Under the pieces are notes generated by a model. That model saw only the letters and a list, made by a program, of their open reading frames with translations. It made no database searches and had not been told where the DNA came from. Source: Rhodopseudomonas palustris (GTDB lineage: Bacteria; Pseudomonadota; Alphaproteobacteria; Rhizobiales; Xanthobacteraceae). Taken from it: DNA of 64,000 bases. The position numbers were made by a program, and so were the translations under genes. The number at the start of each line of letters is the position of its first letter. Position 1 is the first letter of the stretch. The stretch spans positions 62,001 to 126,000 of the forward strand of contig NZ_QKQS01000016.1 of NCBI RefSeq assembly GCF_003226555.1. The letters run 5' to 3'. Below are positions 47,001 through 55,132 of this stretch, piece by piece.

Positions 47001-50000
47001 GAATCCGGCGCCCCTGACCATCACCGCCAACGATGCGACCAAGACCTATGGGGCCGCATGGGGAGGCGGAGGATATTCGGTCTCAGGCGCGCTCTATAAC
47101 GGGGACACGATCAGCGGGGTGTCGCTGTCGAGCACGGGGGCGGGTACGGCGGCGAATGTCGGCACCTATGCGATCACCGCCAGCGGTGCGACCGGCACAG
47201 GTCTCTACAACTACGCCATCACCTATCAGCCTGGGACGCTGACGGTGAATCCGGCGCCGCTCACGATCACGGCCAACGATCAGAGCAAGATCTACGGCGC
47301 GTCGCTCGACCTCGGCTCGACCGCCTATACGGTGACGGGCAACCTGTACAACGGCAACAAGATCAATTCGGTGACGCTGGCGAGCGACGGTGCGGCGGCG
47401 GGCGGATCGGCAGGGTCGCATGCGATTACGGCAAGCGCGGCGCAAGGCGACGGTTTGTCGAACTACGCCATCACCTATGCCGACGGCACCTTGACGGTGA
47501 ACAAGGCGACTCTGATCATCTATGCCGGATCGGCGAACAAGACCTACGGAACGACCTATAACTCGACCAGCAACTTCGTTGCGTCCGGTCTCCTCAATGG
47601 CGACAACGTGAACAGTGTCACGCTGTCCAGCGCCGGTGCTGCGGCGACCGCGACGGTCGCCAGCTACGGCCTGACGCCGAGCAACGCGCAGGGAACAGGT
47701 CTGTCGAATTACAACATCTATTATCAGGCGAGCACCCTGCAGGTGTCGCCGGCGACGTTGACGATCACCGCGGCCAACGCGACCAAGACCTACGGTACCG
47801 ACCTGAGCTTCGTCGGCACCGAGTTCACCGCGTCCGGGCTAACCAATGGTGACACCGTGTCGGGGGTGACGCTGAGCAGCGCCGGCGCCGCGGCCAGCAA
47901 GGGGACCGGGACCTATCAGGTCACCGCCAGCGCGGCGACCGGCACCGGATTGTCCAACTATCTGATCTATTACAATCCCGGCTCGCTGAACGTCACGCCG
48001 GCGCCGCTGACCATTACTGCCAACAATCAGTCGAAGACCTACGGCAGCGCCATCTCACTCGACAGCACGGCATTCACCGTGACGGGGGCGTTGTACAACA
48101 ACGACAAGGTCACGGGCGTCACGTTGTCGAGCTTTGGCACCAATGCCACGGCGGCCGCAGGCGGATCGACGATCTATGCCAGCAATGCGACCGGCAGCGG
48201 GCTGAACAATTACAGCATCACCTATGCCACGGGTTGGCTGACGGTGAATCCGGCGCCACTCACGATCACGGCCAACGACGCCAGCAAAACCTACGGTGCC
48301 GTGTCGGGGATGGCCGGTTATTCGGTGACGGGATCGCTGTATAACGGTGACACGTTGACGAGCGTAACGCTGTCGAGCGCCGGAGCTTATGGTACGGCCG
48401 GCGTCGGCTCGTACAGCATCAGCGCCAGCGGAGCAGCGGGGACGGGGATCTACAATTACGCCATCACCTATCTGCCGGGCACCCTAACGGTGAATCCGGC
48501 GCCGCTGACGATCACGGCGAACGGCCAGAGCAAGGTCTATGGCAACACGATCGATCTCGGCTCGACGGCCTATACGGTGAGCGGCTCACTGTATAATGGC
48601 GATAAGATCAACAGCGTGACGCTCGCGAGCGATGGCGCCGCGGCCACGGCGGCGGCGGGACCGCACGCGATCATCGCTTCGGCGGCGCAGGGCAACGGCC
48701 TGTCGAACTATGCGATCACCTATGCGGACGGCGCGCTGACGGTGAATAAGGCGACGCTGATCGTCTATGCCGGCATGGCCAGCAAGATCTATGGCGACAC
48801 CTACACGTCGACATCCGATTTCACCACGTCCGGCTTGAAGAATGCCGACAAGGTGGTCGCGGTGACGCTGGGCAGCACTGGCGCGGCGGCGACTGCGGGC
48901 GTCGGGAATTACGACCTGATCGCCAGCGCGGCCATCGGCAGCGGGCTGTCGAATTACGCGATCAGCTATCAGCCTGGAACGCTGCAGGTCAGTCCGGCGA
49001 TCCTGACCATCACGGGTACTGACCTGTCGAAGGTGTACGGTTCGGCGCGTTCGTTCAGCGGCACGGAGTTCACCGCGACCGGGCTGGTCAACGGCGACAC
49101 CGTCGATGCGGTGAGCCTGAGCAGCGCCGGCGCGGCGGCGAGTGCCAATGTCGGCAGCTATCAGGTCGCCGTGAGCGGGGCGTCGGGAAACCGCCTCGGC
49201 AACTATCTGATCTACTACAACGCCGGCAATCTGGTGGTGACTCAGGCGCCACTGACGGTGACGGCGCTCGACCAGCACAAGACCTACGGCACCGATCTGG
49301 CACTGGGGTCGACCGGGTTCTCCACGACGGGGACGCTGTTCAACGGTGACAAGATCGACGGGGTGACGCTGCTCAGCGGCGGCGCGGGCGTGTCGGGTAC
49401 TGTCGGGACGTATGGGTTGACGGCGAGCAACGCGGTCGGCAGCGGGTTGTCGAATTACGCGATCACCTACGTGGCGGGCACGTTGACGGTCGATCGGGCG
49501 CCGTTGACGATCACGGCCAACGATCGCACCAAGACCTACGGCGACATGCTGACCTTCGGGCCGAACGGCTACACCGTGACCGGTTCGTTGTATAACAGCG
49601 ACACCATCAATGCGGTGAACCTGGCGAGCGCCGGCGTCGCGGCGACGGCCAATGCCGGTGGCTACACCATCACCGCCAGCGGGGTCCAGGGGGCCGGACT
49701 GGAGAATTACGCGATCACCTATGCCAGCGGCTCGCTCACGGTGAACAAGGCCGACCTGACGGTGACGGCGGCGAATGCCACCAAGACCTATGACGGCCAG
49801 GCGTTCACGGGCGGCAACGGCGTCGGCTATGCGGGCTTCGTCAACAACGAGAACACCTCGGTGCTGGGCGGCACGCTGGCCTATGGCGGGACCGCGCAGG
49901 GGGCGGTCAATGCCGGCAGCTATACGCTGACGGCGTCGGGGCTGACGTCGTCGAACTACAACATCAGCTATGTGGCTGGCGGATTGACGGTGAACCGGGC

Positions 50001-53000
50001 GGTGATCTCGGCGATCGCGGTCGCCGACGACAAGGTCTATGACGGGACCACTACGGCGACCGGCTCGATCGTCGGGTTCAATGGCGTCGTACAAGGCGAC
50101 GCGGTGAACGTCGGCGGTTCCGGGACCTTCGTGTTCGCCGACGCCAATGTCGGCTCCGGCAAGACCGTGGCGGTCAGCGGCCTGACCCTGAGCGGCGCCA
50201 GCGCCGGCAATTACATCCTGTCGACCACCGCAAGTTCCTCGGCCTCGATTACACCGGCGACTCTGACGATTGCGTCGGCAGGCAGTGTAGCCGGCAGCAA
50301 GGTCTACGACGGCAACACGTCTGCGGCCGTCACCGGCAACGGAACGCTGGCTGGCGTGATCGGCGGCGACGTCGTCGGACTGCTGCTCGGCGGCACCGTC
50401 TATGCGGACAAGAATGTCGGCACCGGCAAGACGGTGACCGGCAGCTATAGCCTGACCGGGGCGGGCGCCAGCAACTATGTGCTGTCCTCGAGCGGCTTCA
50501 CCGGTTCGGCCGACATCACGGCAGCGACTCTGACGATTGCGTCGGCGGGCAGCGTGGCGGGCAGCAAGATCTATGATGGCGGCACATCTGCGGCGGTCAC
50601 CGGCAACGGCACGCTGTCGGGCGTGCTCAACGGCGACGCGGTCAGCCTGTTGCTCGGTGGAACCGTCTACGCTGACAAGAACGTTGGCACCGGCAAGACG
50701 GTGACCGGCGGCTACAGCCTGACCGGAGCGGGAGCCGGCAACTACGTGCTCTCTTCGACCGGGTTCACCGGTTCGGCCGATATCACGCCGGCAACGCTGA
50801 CGATCGCGTCGGCGGGCAGCGTGGCCGGCAGCAAGGTCTACGATGGCAACACATCGGCGGCCGTCACCGGCAACGGCTCGCTTTCAGGGGTGATTGGCGG
50901 CGACGCGGTCAGCCTGCTGCTCGGCGGGACCGTCTACGCGGACAAGAACGTCGGCACCGGCAAGACGGTGACCGGCAGCTACAGCCTGACCGGAGCGGGA
51001 GCCGGCAACTACGCGCTCTCTTCGACCGGGTTCACCGGTTCGGCCGATATCACGCCGGCAACGCTGACAATCGCGTCGGCGGGCAGCGTGGCCGGCAGCA
51101 AGGTCTACGATGGCAACACATCGGCGGCCGTCACCGGCAACGGCACATTGGCTGGCGTGATCAATGACGACGCGGTCAGCCTGTTGCTCGCCGGCACCGC
51201 CTATGCGGACAAGAACGTCGGCACCGGCAAGACGGTCACAGGCAGCTACAGCCTGACCGGGGCAGGGGCCGGCAACTACGTGTTGGCCTCGACCGGGTTC
51301 ACCGGCTCGGCCGACATCACCGCGGCGACGCTGACGATCGCGTCGGCGGGCAGCGTCGCCGGGAGCAAGGTCTACGATGGCACCACCTCGGCCATGGTCG
51401 CCGGCAACGGCACGCTCGCGGGCGTGATCGGCAGCGACGAGGTGACGCTGTTGCTCGGCGGCACCAGCTATGCGGACAAGAACGTCGGCACCGGCAAGGC
51501 CGTCACCGGCAGCTACAGCCTGTCCGGGGCGGGTGCCGGCAACTACGTGCTCGCTTCGACAGGGTTCACCGGTTCGGCCGATATTACCCCGGCAACGCTG
51601 ACGATTGCGTCGGCGGGCACCGTGGCCGGCAGCAAGGTCTACGATGGCAACACATCGGCGTCCGTCACCGGCAACGGCACGTTGGCTGGCGTGATCGGCG
51701 GCGACGCCGTCAGCCTGCTGCTCGCCGGCACCGCCTATGCGGACAAGAATGTCGGCACCGGCAAGACAGTGACCGGCAGCTACAGCTTGTCCGGGGCGGG
51801 TGCCAGCAACTATGTGCTGTCCTCGACCGGTTTCACTGGTTCGGCCGACATCACGCCAGCGACGCTGACGATTGCCTCGGCAGGAACCGTCGCCGGCAGC
51901 AAGGTGTATGACGGCAACACGTCGGCGGCCGTCACCGGCAACGGCACGTTGGCTGGCGTGCTCAATGGCGACGCTGTCAGCCTGTTGCTCGCCGGCACGG
52001 TCTATGCGGACAAGAACGTCGGCGCCGGCAAGACAGTCACCGGCAGCTACAGCCTCACCGGGGCGGGTGCCAGCAACTATGTGCTGGCCTCGACCGGCTT
52101 CACCGGCGCGGCCGATATCACACCGGCGACGCTGACAATCGCGTCGGCGGGCAGCGTGGCCGGCAGCAAGGTCTATGACGGCACCACATCGGCGGCCGTC
52201 ACCGGGAACGGCACGCTTTCGGGTGTGCTCAATGGCGACGCGGTCAGCCTGCTGCTCGCCGGCACCGCTTACGCAGACAAGAACGTCGGCACCGGCAAGA
52301 CGGTGACTGGCAGCTACAGCCTATCCGGGGCAGACGCGGGCAACTATATGTTGGCCTCGACCGGTTTCATCGGCTCGGCGGATATCACTGCAGCGATGCT
52401 CAGTATTGCGTCGGCCGGCAGCGTGGCGGCCAGCAAGGTCTACGACGGCACCACCGCCGCAGCGGTTACCGGCAATGGCACCCTATCGGGCGTGATCAAT
52501 GGTGATGTTGTGGGCCTGTTGCTGGCTGGCACCGCCTATGCCGACAAGAATGTCGGCACCGGCAAGACGGTGACCGGCAGCTACAGCCTGACGGGCGCGG
52601 AGGCGGGCAACTACGTGCTGGCCACGACCGGGTTCACCGGTGCGGCCGACATCACGCCAGCGACGCTGACGATCGCTTCGGCAGGAACGGTCGCTGGCAC
52701 CAAGGTCTACGATGGCTCCACATCGGCTGCCGTCACCGGCAATGGTACGCTATCGGGCGTGTTCGGTAGCGACGCTGTCGCGCTGCTGCTGAGCGGGGCA
52801 GCCTATGCCGACAAGAATGTCGGTGCTGGCAAGGCCGTGACCGGCAGCTACAGCCTGACCGGGGCGGGGGCCGGCAACTACGTGTTGGCCACGACCGGCT
52901 TCGCCGGGGTGGCCGACATCGCCCCGGCGACGCTGACGCTCGCGTCGAACGGCAGCGTGGCGGCCAGCAAGGTCTACGACGGCACCACCGCCGCAGCGGT

Positions 53001-54279
53001 CACCGGCAACGGCACGCTGTCGGGCGTGATCGGCAGCGACGAGGTGGCGCTGCTTCTCGCCGGCATCGCCTATGCCGACAAGAACGTCGGCACCGGGAAG
53101 ACCGTGACCGGCAGCTACGGCCTGACCGGGGCAGGGGCCGGCAATTATGTGCTGGCGTCGACTGGCTTCATCGGCGCGGCCGACATCACCCCGCGCGCCA
53201 TCACGGTGGCGGCGGAGCCGGGGTCGAAGACCAGCGGCACGGCGGATCCGGTGTTCGGCTTCAGCCTGATCAACGGTTCGCTGGTCGCCGGCGACAGTCT
53301 GAGCGGCGCGCTGAGCCGCGATCCGGGCGAGAGCGTCGGCAGCTACGCCATCCTGCAGGGCACGCTCGCCGCATCGCAGAACTACCTGTTGAGCTATGTC
53401 GGTGCAGATTTCACCATCCTGGCGGCCCCGACCACGCCGACGGTCACCGCCACCAACAGCGGCGACTATCCGACCAGCCAGTATTTCGCCTCCGGTAGCG
53501 AGAGCACACCGGTGGCGGTGACGATCAGCTACCAGCAGCCGGCCTCTCCGGTGGTGCCGGTGATCGCGGCGATCCGCGCGGCGGCGCCGGTGGTGCGGAC
53601 CGCCGGCAACACCGGCGATGCCAATCAGAACATCGCGGTCGGCGCAGGCGCCGGCACGCTGTTCAGGCCGATCTCGCAGTTCGACAATCAGCAATACTCG
53701 AAAGCCGAACTGCCCGGCTTCGCGCCCGAGGCGGCGGAGGCGGCGGTGCTGACGATGATCGCCCGCGGCGAGACCAACGACCAGCAGCCGTTCAAGATCG
53801 ACGCGCTGTGGGGCGACGGTGCGGCGTCCTGGAGCCGTCTCGACCACCCGGACGTGCGCGCGGTGTCGTTCACCGACGGCAACGGCACCGAGCGCGTGCC
53901 CGGCGGCGGCAATGCGTTCGCGTTCGTCGGCGGTCAGACCGACGTCGCAGCGCTGCTGCGGAAGGGGCCGGTGGTGTTGCAGGGCGGTAAGACCGAAGGT
54001 GTTCCGACGCCGTGGCTGCTGGTGCTCAGCGTGACGGCCGACGGCAAGGGCCTGCTCGCCAACGATCCGATGACCGGCCAGCAGGTAATCCTCGCTTTCG
54101 ACTCCGCGACCAAGTCGGTCGGCGGCGTGACAGCGGTGATCAATCCGGCCGACAAGCAGCCGGCCGCCGTCGGTGATGCGGTGCCCCCGTTCGTCGCGCA
54201 CGCCGACAAGATCACGCCGGCGATGTGGACCGCGCTGAAAGCGTTCAAACCTGCGGGCTATTTCGCGGTGACGATGTGA
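41065..54279 (+). CDS. Giant two-partner secreted adhesin (TpsA, filamentous-haemagglutinin-like)
   Basis: A single 4,404-residue open frame. An extended signal region ends near TPTLSMAQQ (about residue 48). The TPS secretion domain (about 50-300) has SSDRAIINWNSFSVGQGG and the hallmark NPNGI. Next come: a beta-helix with glycine-rich repeats to about 715; GLUG-like repeats (about 715-1280; GGLVGQSAG); about fifteen MBG-type domains (about 1731-2976; LTITANDQSKTYG); twelve YDG-type units (about 2977-4043; SKVYDGNTS); and a 360-residue C-terminal region with no repeat. The only cysteines noticed are in ACGSGTCSG near residue 935. TpsA adhesins mediate attachment and biofilm formation. The repeats differ in number between alleles in related systems; no frameshift is seen here. 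Confidence 0.92.
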   Translation: MRSARSVKRSTNLQSRALVADSRGSRSRKIVAMVAATALVLTPTLSMAQQLPSGGSVAAGSATISSPNAATLNVNQSSDRAIINWNSFSVGQGGTVNFLQPGASSATLNRVTGTTPSSIAGSINAPGTVLLVNPNGIAITPTGTVNVGSFAASTLNIKDSDFMSGNYTFSGNGASAAVTNAGRINVSDGGFAALLGGQVANDGLISARLGKVGLGSGELITLDLAGDGFLSVAVPTSSLGGIVGSDGRPLVSNKGKIIADGGTVHLSAATAAGLLRDAVNVPGTIRANSVGTRNGKIIIGGGAGGKVQISGKVTASGGRTARGGSIDVSGAKVAVSGKVKASGTTGGRIKITGTESAKISGEVAAKGKTGNGGVVVITAKDVTIESSGKLDVSGTTGGTLLVGGDYQGGANVANNFSTDPVANAETTTVAAGATLRAAGTSGQGGRVVVWSDDTTTFAGALDVSGQGGAGGFAEVSGHRLLDFTGTAALAGTAGAGTLLLDPRNIVISNANSSGGSLSGGTFTPSADDSVLNIATLQAALASGNVVVTTGLSGSAGSQDGNITVASAISWSGSNTLTLTAANNIAINADITAASGGLTINAVGGVTATGGINVGQFTLQSGAWVQNGSTLPSFAATSFTIAGGSFLRVTGGAGNAGSPYQIADVYGLQGIGSSSALLAASYVLANDVDATGTANWNSGAGFVPIGNSTTKFSGSFDGLGHTISGLTIHRSSTDQVGLFGSGSASSAISRLTMANVDIIGHVNVGGLIGQSVGTVTAVSVSGSVVASNLNVGGVAGQLASGGSISDSQSSATVEGYIQVGGLVGGLAGGTISRSNATGIVKGRNNGSIAGNAGGLVGAAANGGSISDSYSTASVSAGGAGGLIGTTNGAVTLSNVWSSGRVSSQLPGGGVIYQQFGSAPVMSGVYWDATTTGVANACGSGTCSGATALTTAQALTQSSYSGFDFTNTWFMIDGSTRPFLRSEYSTTISNAHQLQLIAMNATTLGASYTLAGDIALGTALANPSEMWGSAGFVPIGSASAQFKGSLDGKGHVISGLVINRPSNDDVGLFGYIGSTGSRISNLGVVDARVSGGTHVGIVAADSYGTLDNVWSSGVVSGGYQVGGLVGYAHATISGSHSDATVTATGDGVGGLVGMSASTAAMVTGSYATGAVSGASYVGGLVGQSAGPIELSFATGTVSGTSNYIGGLLGYADAGVTITNTYATGAVNAYNRAGGLVGYFGGITVSNSFATGYVTSSGSSRGGLIAKMGAGTVTNSYWDTQTSGLSTSDGGTGVTTATLQAALPSGWNTATWGIIAGVSYPFLKSFWSGTPQVVSGTAYTNNGVTPASGGNVAVMVNGAAVGSASAGANGYYNVLLAPGTIGSNSQLVSFTSGTNAGVSYVQNAAGSITGLNILGNTLVEQSAASTLSSISSGLAVAIGSSGVSTALANRWIVATGSSFTIDQAISQTGNLVLSSNGTVTQTAGASISAATLKLQYISSGISYSLTDSGNAVSSLQPGNLGSGSLDFYSSTDLSVGAFTANGGLLIRTAGALTLAGPLSSSATGNAVVLSAGTGFVNNAGSSAISVPNGRWLVYAAAPTGNTFNNLDSGNTAVWNATYAANAPATIASGNRYVFAYQPTLTFSSTDASKYYGATADVSSSYTVTGASAGVSGAFKADTLSSLYTGTPVLSSAGAAGTATVAGGPYLIDIAQGSVASTGSYALNFVSSGQLTVNKASLIIYVSTAYKTYGTGYTGSSSDYSVSGLQNSDKVTGVTLTSDGAAATAIVGSYGLNASAVQGIGLDNYNVMYSQGTLVVSKASLTITASNGSKVYGNNLTFAGTEFTVSGLHNSDAVSSVTLTSGGAAATANANSYQITASNATGTGLSNYLIYYNAGYLSVTPAPLTITANDRSKTYGSALPLGSTDFTLSGSLYNNDKVDGVTFTSAAAGATAAVGWSTIYANNATGTGLANYSISYVTGKLTVNPAPLTITANDATKTYGAAWGGGGYSVSGALYNGDTISGVSLSSTGAGTAANVGTYAITASGATGTGLYNYAITYQPGTLTVNPAPLTITANDQSKIYGASLDLGSTAYTVTGNLYNGNKINSVTLASDGAAAGGSAGSHAITASAAQGDGLSNYAITYADGTLTVNKATLIIYAGSANKTYGTTYNSTSNFVASGLLNGDNVNSVTLSSAGAAATATVASYGLTPSNAQGTGLSNYNIYYQASTLQVSPATLTITAANATKTYGTDLSFVGTEFTASGLTNGDTVSGVTLSSAGAAASKGTGTYQVTASAATGTGLSNYLIYYNPGSLNVTPAPLTITANNQSKTYGSAISLDSTAFTVTGALYNNDKVTGVTLSSFGTNATAAAGGSTIYASNATGSGLNNYSITYATGWLTVNPAPLTITANDASKTYGAVSGMAGYSVTGSLYNGDTLTSVTLSSAGAYGTAGVGSYSISASGAAGTGIYNYAITYLPGTLTVNPAPLTITANGQSKVYGNTIDLGSTAYTVSGSLYNGDKINSVTLASDGAAATAAAGPHAIIASAAQGNGLSNYAITYADGALTVNKATLIVYAGMASKIYGDTYTSTSDFTTSGLKNADKVVAVTLGSTGAAATAGVGNYDLIASAAIGSGLSNYAISYQPGTLQVSPAILTITGTDLSKVYGSARSFSGTEFTATGLVNGDTVDAVSLSSAGAAASANVGSYQVAVSGASGNRLGNYLIYYNAGNLVVTQAPLTVTALDQHKTYGTDLALGSTGFSTTGTLFNGDKIDGVTLLSGGAGVSGTVGTYGLTASNAVGSGLSNYAITYVAGTLTVDRAPLTITANDRTKTYGDMLTFGPNGYTVTGSLYNSDTINAVNLASAGVAATANAGGYTITASGVQGAGLENYAITYASGSLTVNKADLTVTAANATKTYDGQAFTGGNGVGYAGFVNNENTSVLGGTLAYGGTAQGAVNAGSYTLTASGLTSSNYNISYVAGGLTVNRAVISAIAVADDKVYDGTTTATGSIVGFNGVVQGDAVNVGGSGTFVFADANVGSGKTVAVSGLTLSGASAGNYILSTTASSSASITPATLTIASAGSVAGSKVYDGNTSAAVTGNGTLAGVIGGDVVGLLLGGTVYADKNVGTGKTVTGSYSLTGAGASNYVLSSSGFTGSADITAATLTIASAGSVAGSKIYDGGTSAAVTGNGTLSGVLNGDAVSLLLGGTVYADKNVGTGKTVTGGYSLTGAGAGNYVLSSTGFTGSADITPATLTIASAGSVAGSKVYDGNTSAAVTGNGSLSGVIGGDAVSLLLGGTVYADKNVGTGKTVTGSYSLTGAGAGNYALSSTGFTGSADITPATLTIASAGSVAGSKVYDGNTSAAVTGNGTLAGVINDDAVSLLLAGTAYADKNVGTGKTVTGSYSLTGAGAGNYVLASTGFTGSADITAATLTIASAGSVAGSKVYDGTTSAMVAGNGTLAGVIGSDEVTLLLGGTSYADKNVGTGKAVTGSYSLSGAGAGNYVLASTGFTGSADITPATLTIASAGTVAGSKVYDGNTSASVTGNGTLAGVIGGDAVSLLLAGTAYADKNVGTGKTVTGSYSLSGAGASNYVLSSTGFTGSADITPATLTIASAGTVAGSKVYDGNTSAAVTGNGTLAGVLNGDAVSLLLAGTVYADKNVGAGKTVTGSYSLTGAGASNYVLASTGFTGAADITPATLTIASAGSVAGSKVYDGTTSAAVTGNGTLSGVLNGDAVSLLLAGTAYADKNVGTGKTVTGSYSLSGADAGNYMLASTGFIGSADITAAMLSIASAGSVAASKVYDGTTAAAVTGNGTLSGVINGDVVGLLLAGTAYADKNVGTGKTVTGSYSLTGAEAGNYVLATTGFTGAADITPATLTIASAGTVAGTKVYDGSTSAAVTGNGTLSGVFGSDAVALLLSGAAYADKNVGAGKAVTGSYSLTGAGAGNYVLATTGFAGVADIAPATLTLASNGSVAASKVYDGTTAAAVTGNGTLSGVIGSDEVALLLAGIAYADKNVGTGKTVTGSYGLTGAGAGNYVLASTGFIGAADITPRAITVAAEPGSKTSGTADPVFGFSLINGSLVAGDSLSGALSRDPGESVGSYAILQGTLAASQNYLLSYVGADFTILAAPTTPTVTATNSGDYPTSQYFASGSESTPVAVTISYQQPASPVVPVIAAIRAAAPVVRTAGNTGDANQNIAVGAGAGTLFRPISQFDNQQYSKAELPGFAPEAAEAAVLTMIARGETNDQQPFKIDALWGDGAASWSRLDHPDVRAVSFTDGNGTERVPGGGNAFAFVGGQTDVAALLRKGPVVLQGGKTEGVPTPWLLVLSVTADGKGLLANDPMTGQQVILAFDSATKSVGGVTAVINPADKQPAAVGDAVPPFVAHADKITPAMWTALKAFKPAGYFAVTM
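43200..44910 (+). repeat. GLUG-like glycine-rich repeats in the adhesin
   Basis: Repeated 22-30 residue units of the form VGGLVG-x-S/A-x-G alternating with SYATG or SDATV segments, ended twice by YWDATTTG / YWDTQTSG. This pattern is the GLUG motif seen in bacterial surface proteins. All in one frame and lacking the DNA-level regularity of the later arrays. Confidence 0.75.
46255..49994 (+). repeat. MBG-type domain array with a five-domain super-repeat
   Basis: Fifteen domains of about 82-84 residues, most with the signature LTITAN-x-x-x-KTYG near the start and GTLTVNPAP at the end. Domains 1-5, 6-10 and 11-15 begin at 46255, 47503 and 48748 and repeat in the same order of subtype. Examples are L[IV][IV]Y openers at 1, 6 and 11; NYLIYYN at 2, 7 and 12; NATG with NYSI at 3 and 8; DLGSTAYTV at 5 and 10. 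The third block departs after its second domain. The repeat periods are 1,248 and 1,245 bp. Confidence 0.8.
50257..53193 (+). repeat. Eleven tandem 267-bp YDG-type repeats
   Basis: Units start at 50257, 50524, 50791, 51058, 51325, 51592, 51859, 52126, 52393, 52660 and 52927, each exactly 267 bp (89 residues). The consensus runs from ATLTIASAGSVAGSKVYDG through AYADKNVGTGKTVTGSYSL to GNYVLASTGFTGSADITP. Neighbouring units at 50791 and 51058 are nearly identical in DNA, indicating recent duplication. A divergent twelfth copy precedes them at 49995-50256. Confidence 0.9.
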
Positions 54280-55132
54280 GCAGGCCGGCGAAGTTGTGAA
54301 ATCGGGTGAGGATCGTTCCGGCCTCGGTGGTGGCCAGCGGCTCCTGCCGGGCCGGGCGCGGCGGCGGAGCGACGCGCGCCGCGAGCTGGGGGCCGCCGGC
54401 GGAGAATGCCGACACGTCCACGCTGGAGACCGCGAACAGCGGCTCGAAATATCTCGCGTCGGTGCTCTCGACCAACCGCGAAACGCGGTTGTCGAGCAGC
54501 ATCCAGCCGCCGCCGAGACGCACGCCGAGCACAGCATGGTAATCGCCGGCGGATCTGTCGCGCACGATCAGTACCCGCAAGTCGGCTGCAGGCGTGCCGG
54601 CCTCGCGCAGCGCGACGAACTTGGCGATGGCGAAGTCCTCGCAATCGCCTTTGCCGGTCTCGAACGAGCCGTCGGCGGTGTCGGACAGCGGCGGCGACCA
54701 GCGATCGGCGACGTGCCACTGGTCCTGGTCGGTGGTGTAGTCGATCGCCGCGTTGATGCGTCTGTTCACCAGTTCGAGCCGGTCGCGGTCTTGCCGCTGC
54801 GCGGCTTGGTCGATGATGTCCGCGAAGCGGGACGCAGCCTCGGTGCAGTGCGGGCGGTCGGCGCGGCAGCGGTCGAGCGCGGGCTTCGCCGCCTGGATGT
54901 CGGCGGTGATCCGCGCGAGCTTCGTCCACAACGCGCCTCGGGGAGCCCGCGCCGTGGCCCTGCCGAACGGCTCGCTGCCCGCCTGGTTCGGGATCGTCTC
55001 GATGAATTCGGTCGGCGCGATCGACGCGGTGACGGTCGCGAGGTCCCGTTCGGCCGCCGTCGCCGCGACAGGCAGCACAGCGCCGAATACGATCGAACCA
55101 GAGAGCAGCGCTTTCAGCAGACCGAATTGCAT
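54245..55132 (-). CDS. LapG-like periplasmic cysteine protease (BTLCP family)
   Basis: A 295-residue exported protein with a signal peptide (LLSGSIVFGAVLPVAATAAE). It belongs to the bacterial transglutaminase-like cysteine protease family. The catalytic cysteine is in GKGDCEDFAIAKFVALREAG, the histidine in GDYHAVLGV and the aspartate in MLLDNRVS. LapG of pseudomonads cuts surface adhesins in the periplasm and so releases cells from biofilms. The gene converges on the adhesin gene and overlaps its 3' end by 35 bp, which supports a functional link. A C-terminal proline-rich tail of about 60 residues is extra. No LapD-like c-di-GMP receptor is present in the window. Confidence 0.87.
   Translation of the reverse strand: MQFGLLKALLSGSIVFGAVLPVAATAAERDLATVTASIAPTEFIETIPNQAGSEPFGRATARAPRGALWTKLARITADIQAAKPALDRCRADRPHCTEAASRFADIIDQAAQRQDRDRLELVNRRINAAIDYTTDQDQWHVADRWSPPLSDTADGSFETGKGDCEDFAIAKFVALREAGTPAADLRVLIVRDRSAGDYHAVLGVRLGGGWMLLDNRVSRLVESTDARYFEPLFAVSSVDVSAFSAGGPQLAARVAPPPRPARQEPLATTEAGTILTRFHNFAGLLTSSPRNSPQV

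Noticed and set aside
50257-53193. Regular direct repeats that could suggest a CRISPR or satellite array
   Set aside because: The repeats have no spacers, are 267 bp long, stay in one reading frame and encode a known domain type.
52750-54537. A 595-residue minus-strand open frame over the adhesin end and protease gene
   Set aside because: Composed of arginine-rich shadow sequence from the 267-bp repeats and the opposite strand; both real genes are well supported.
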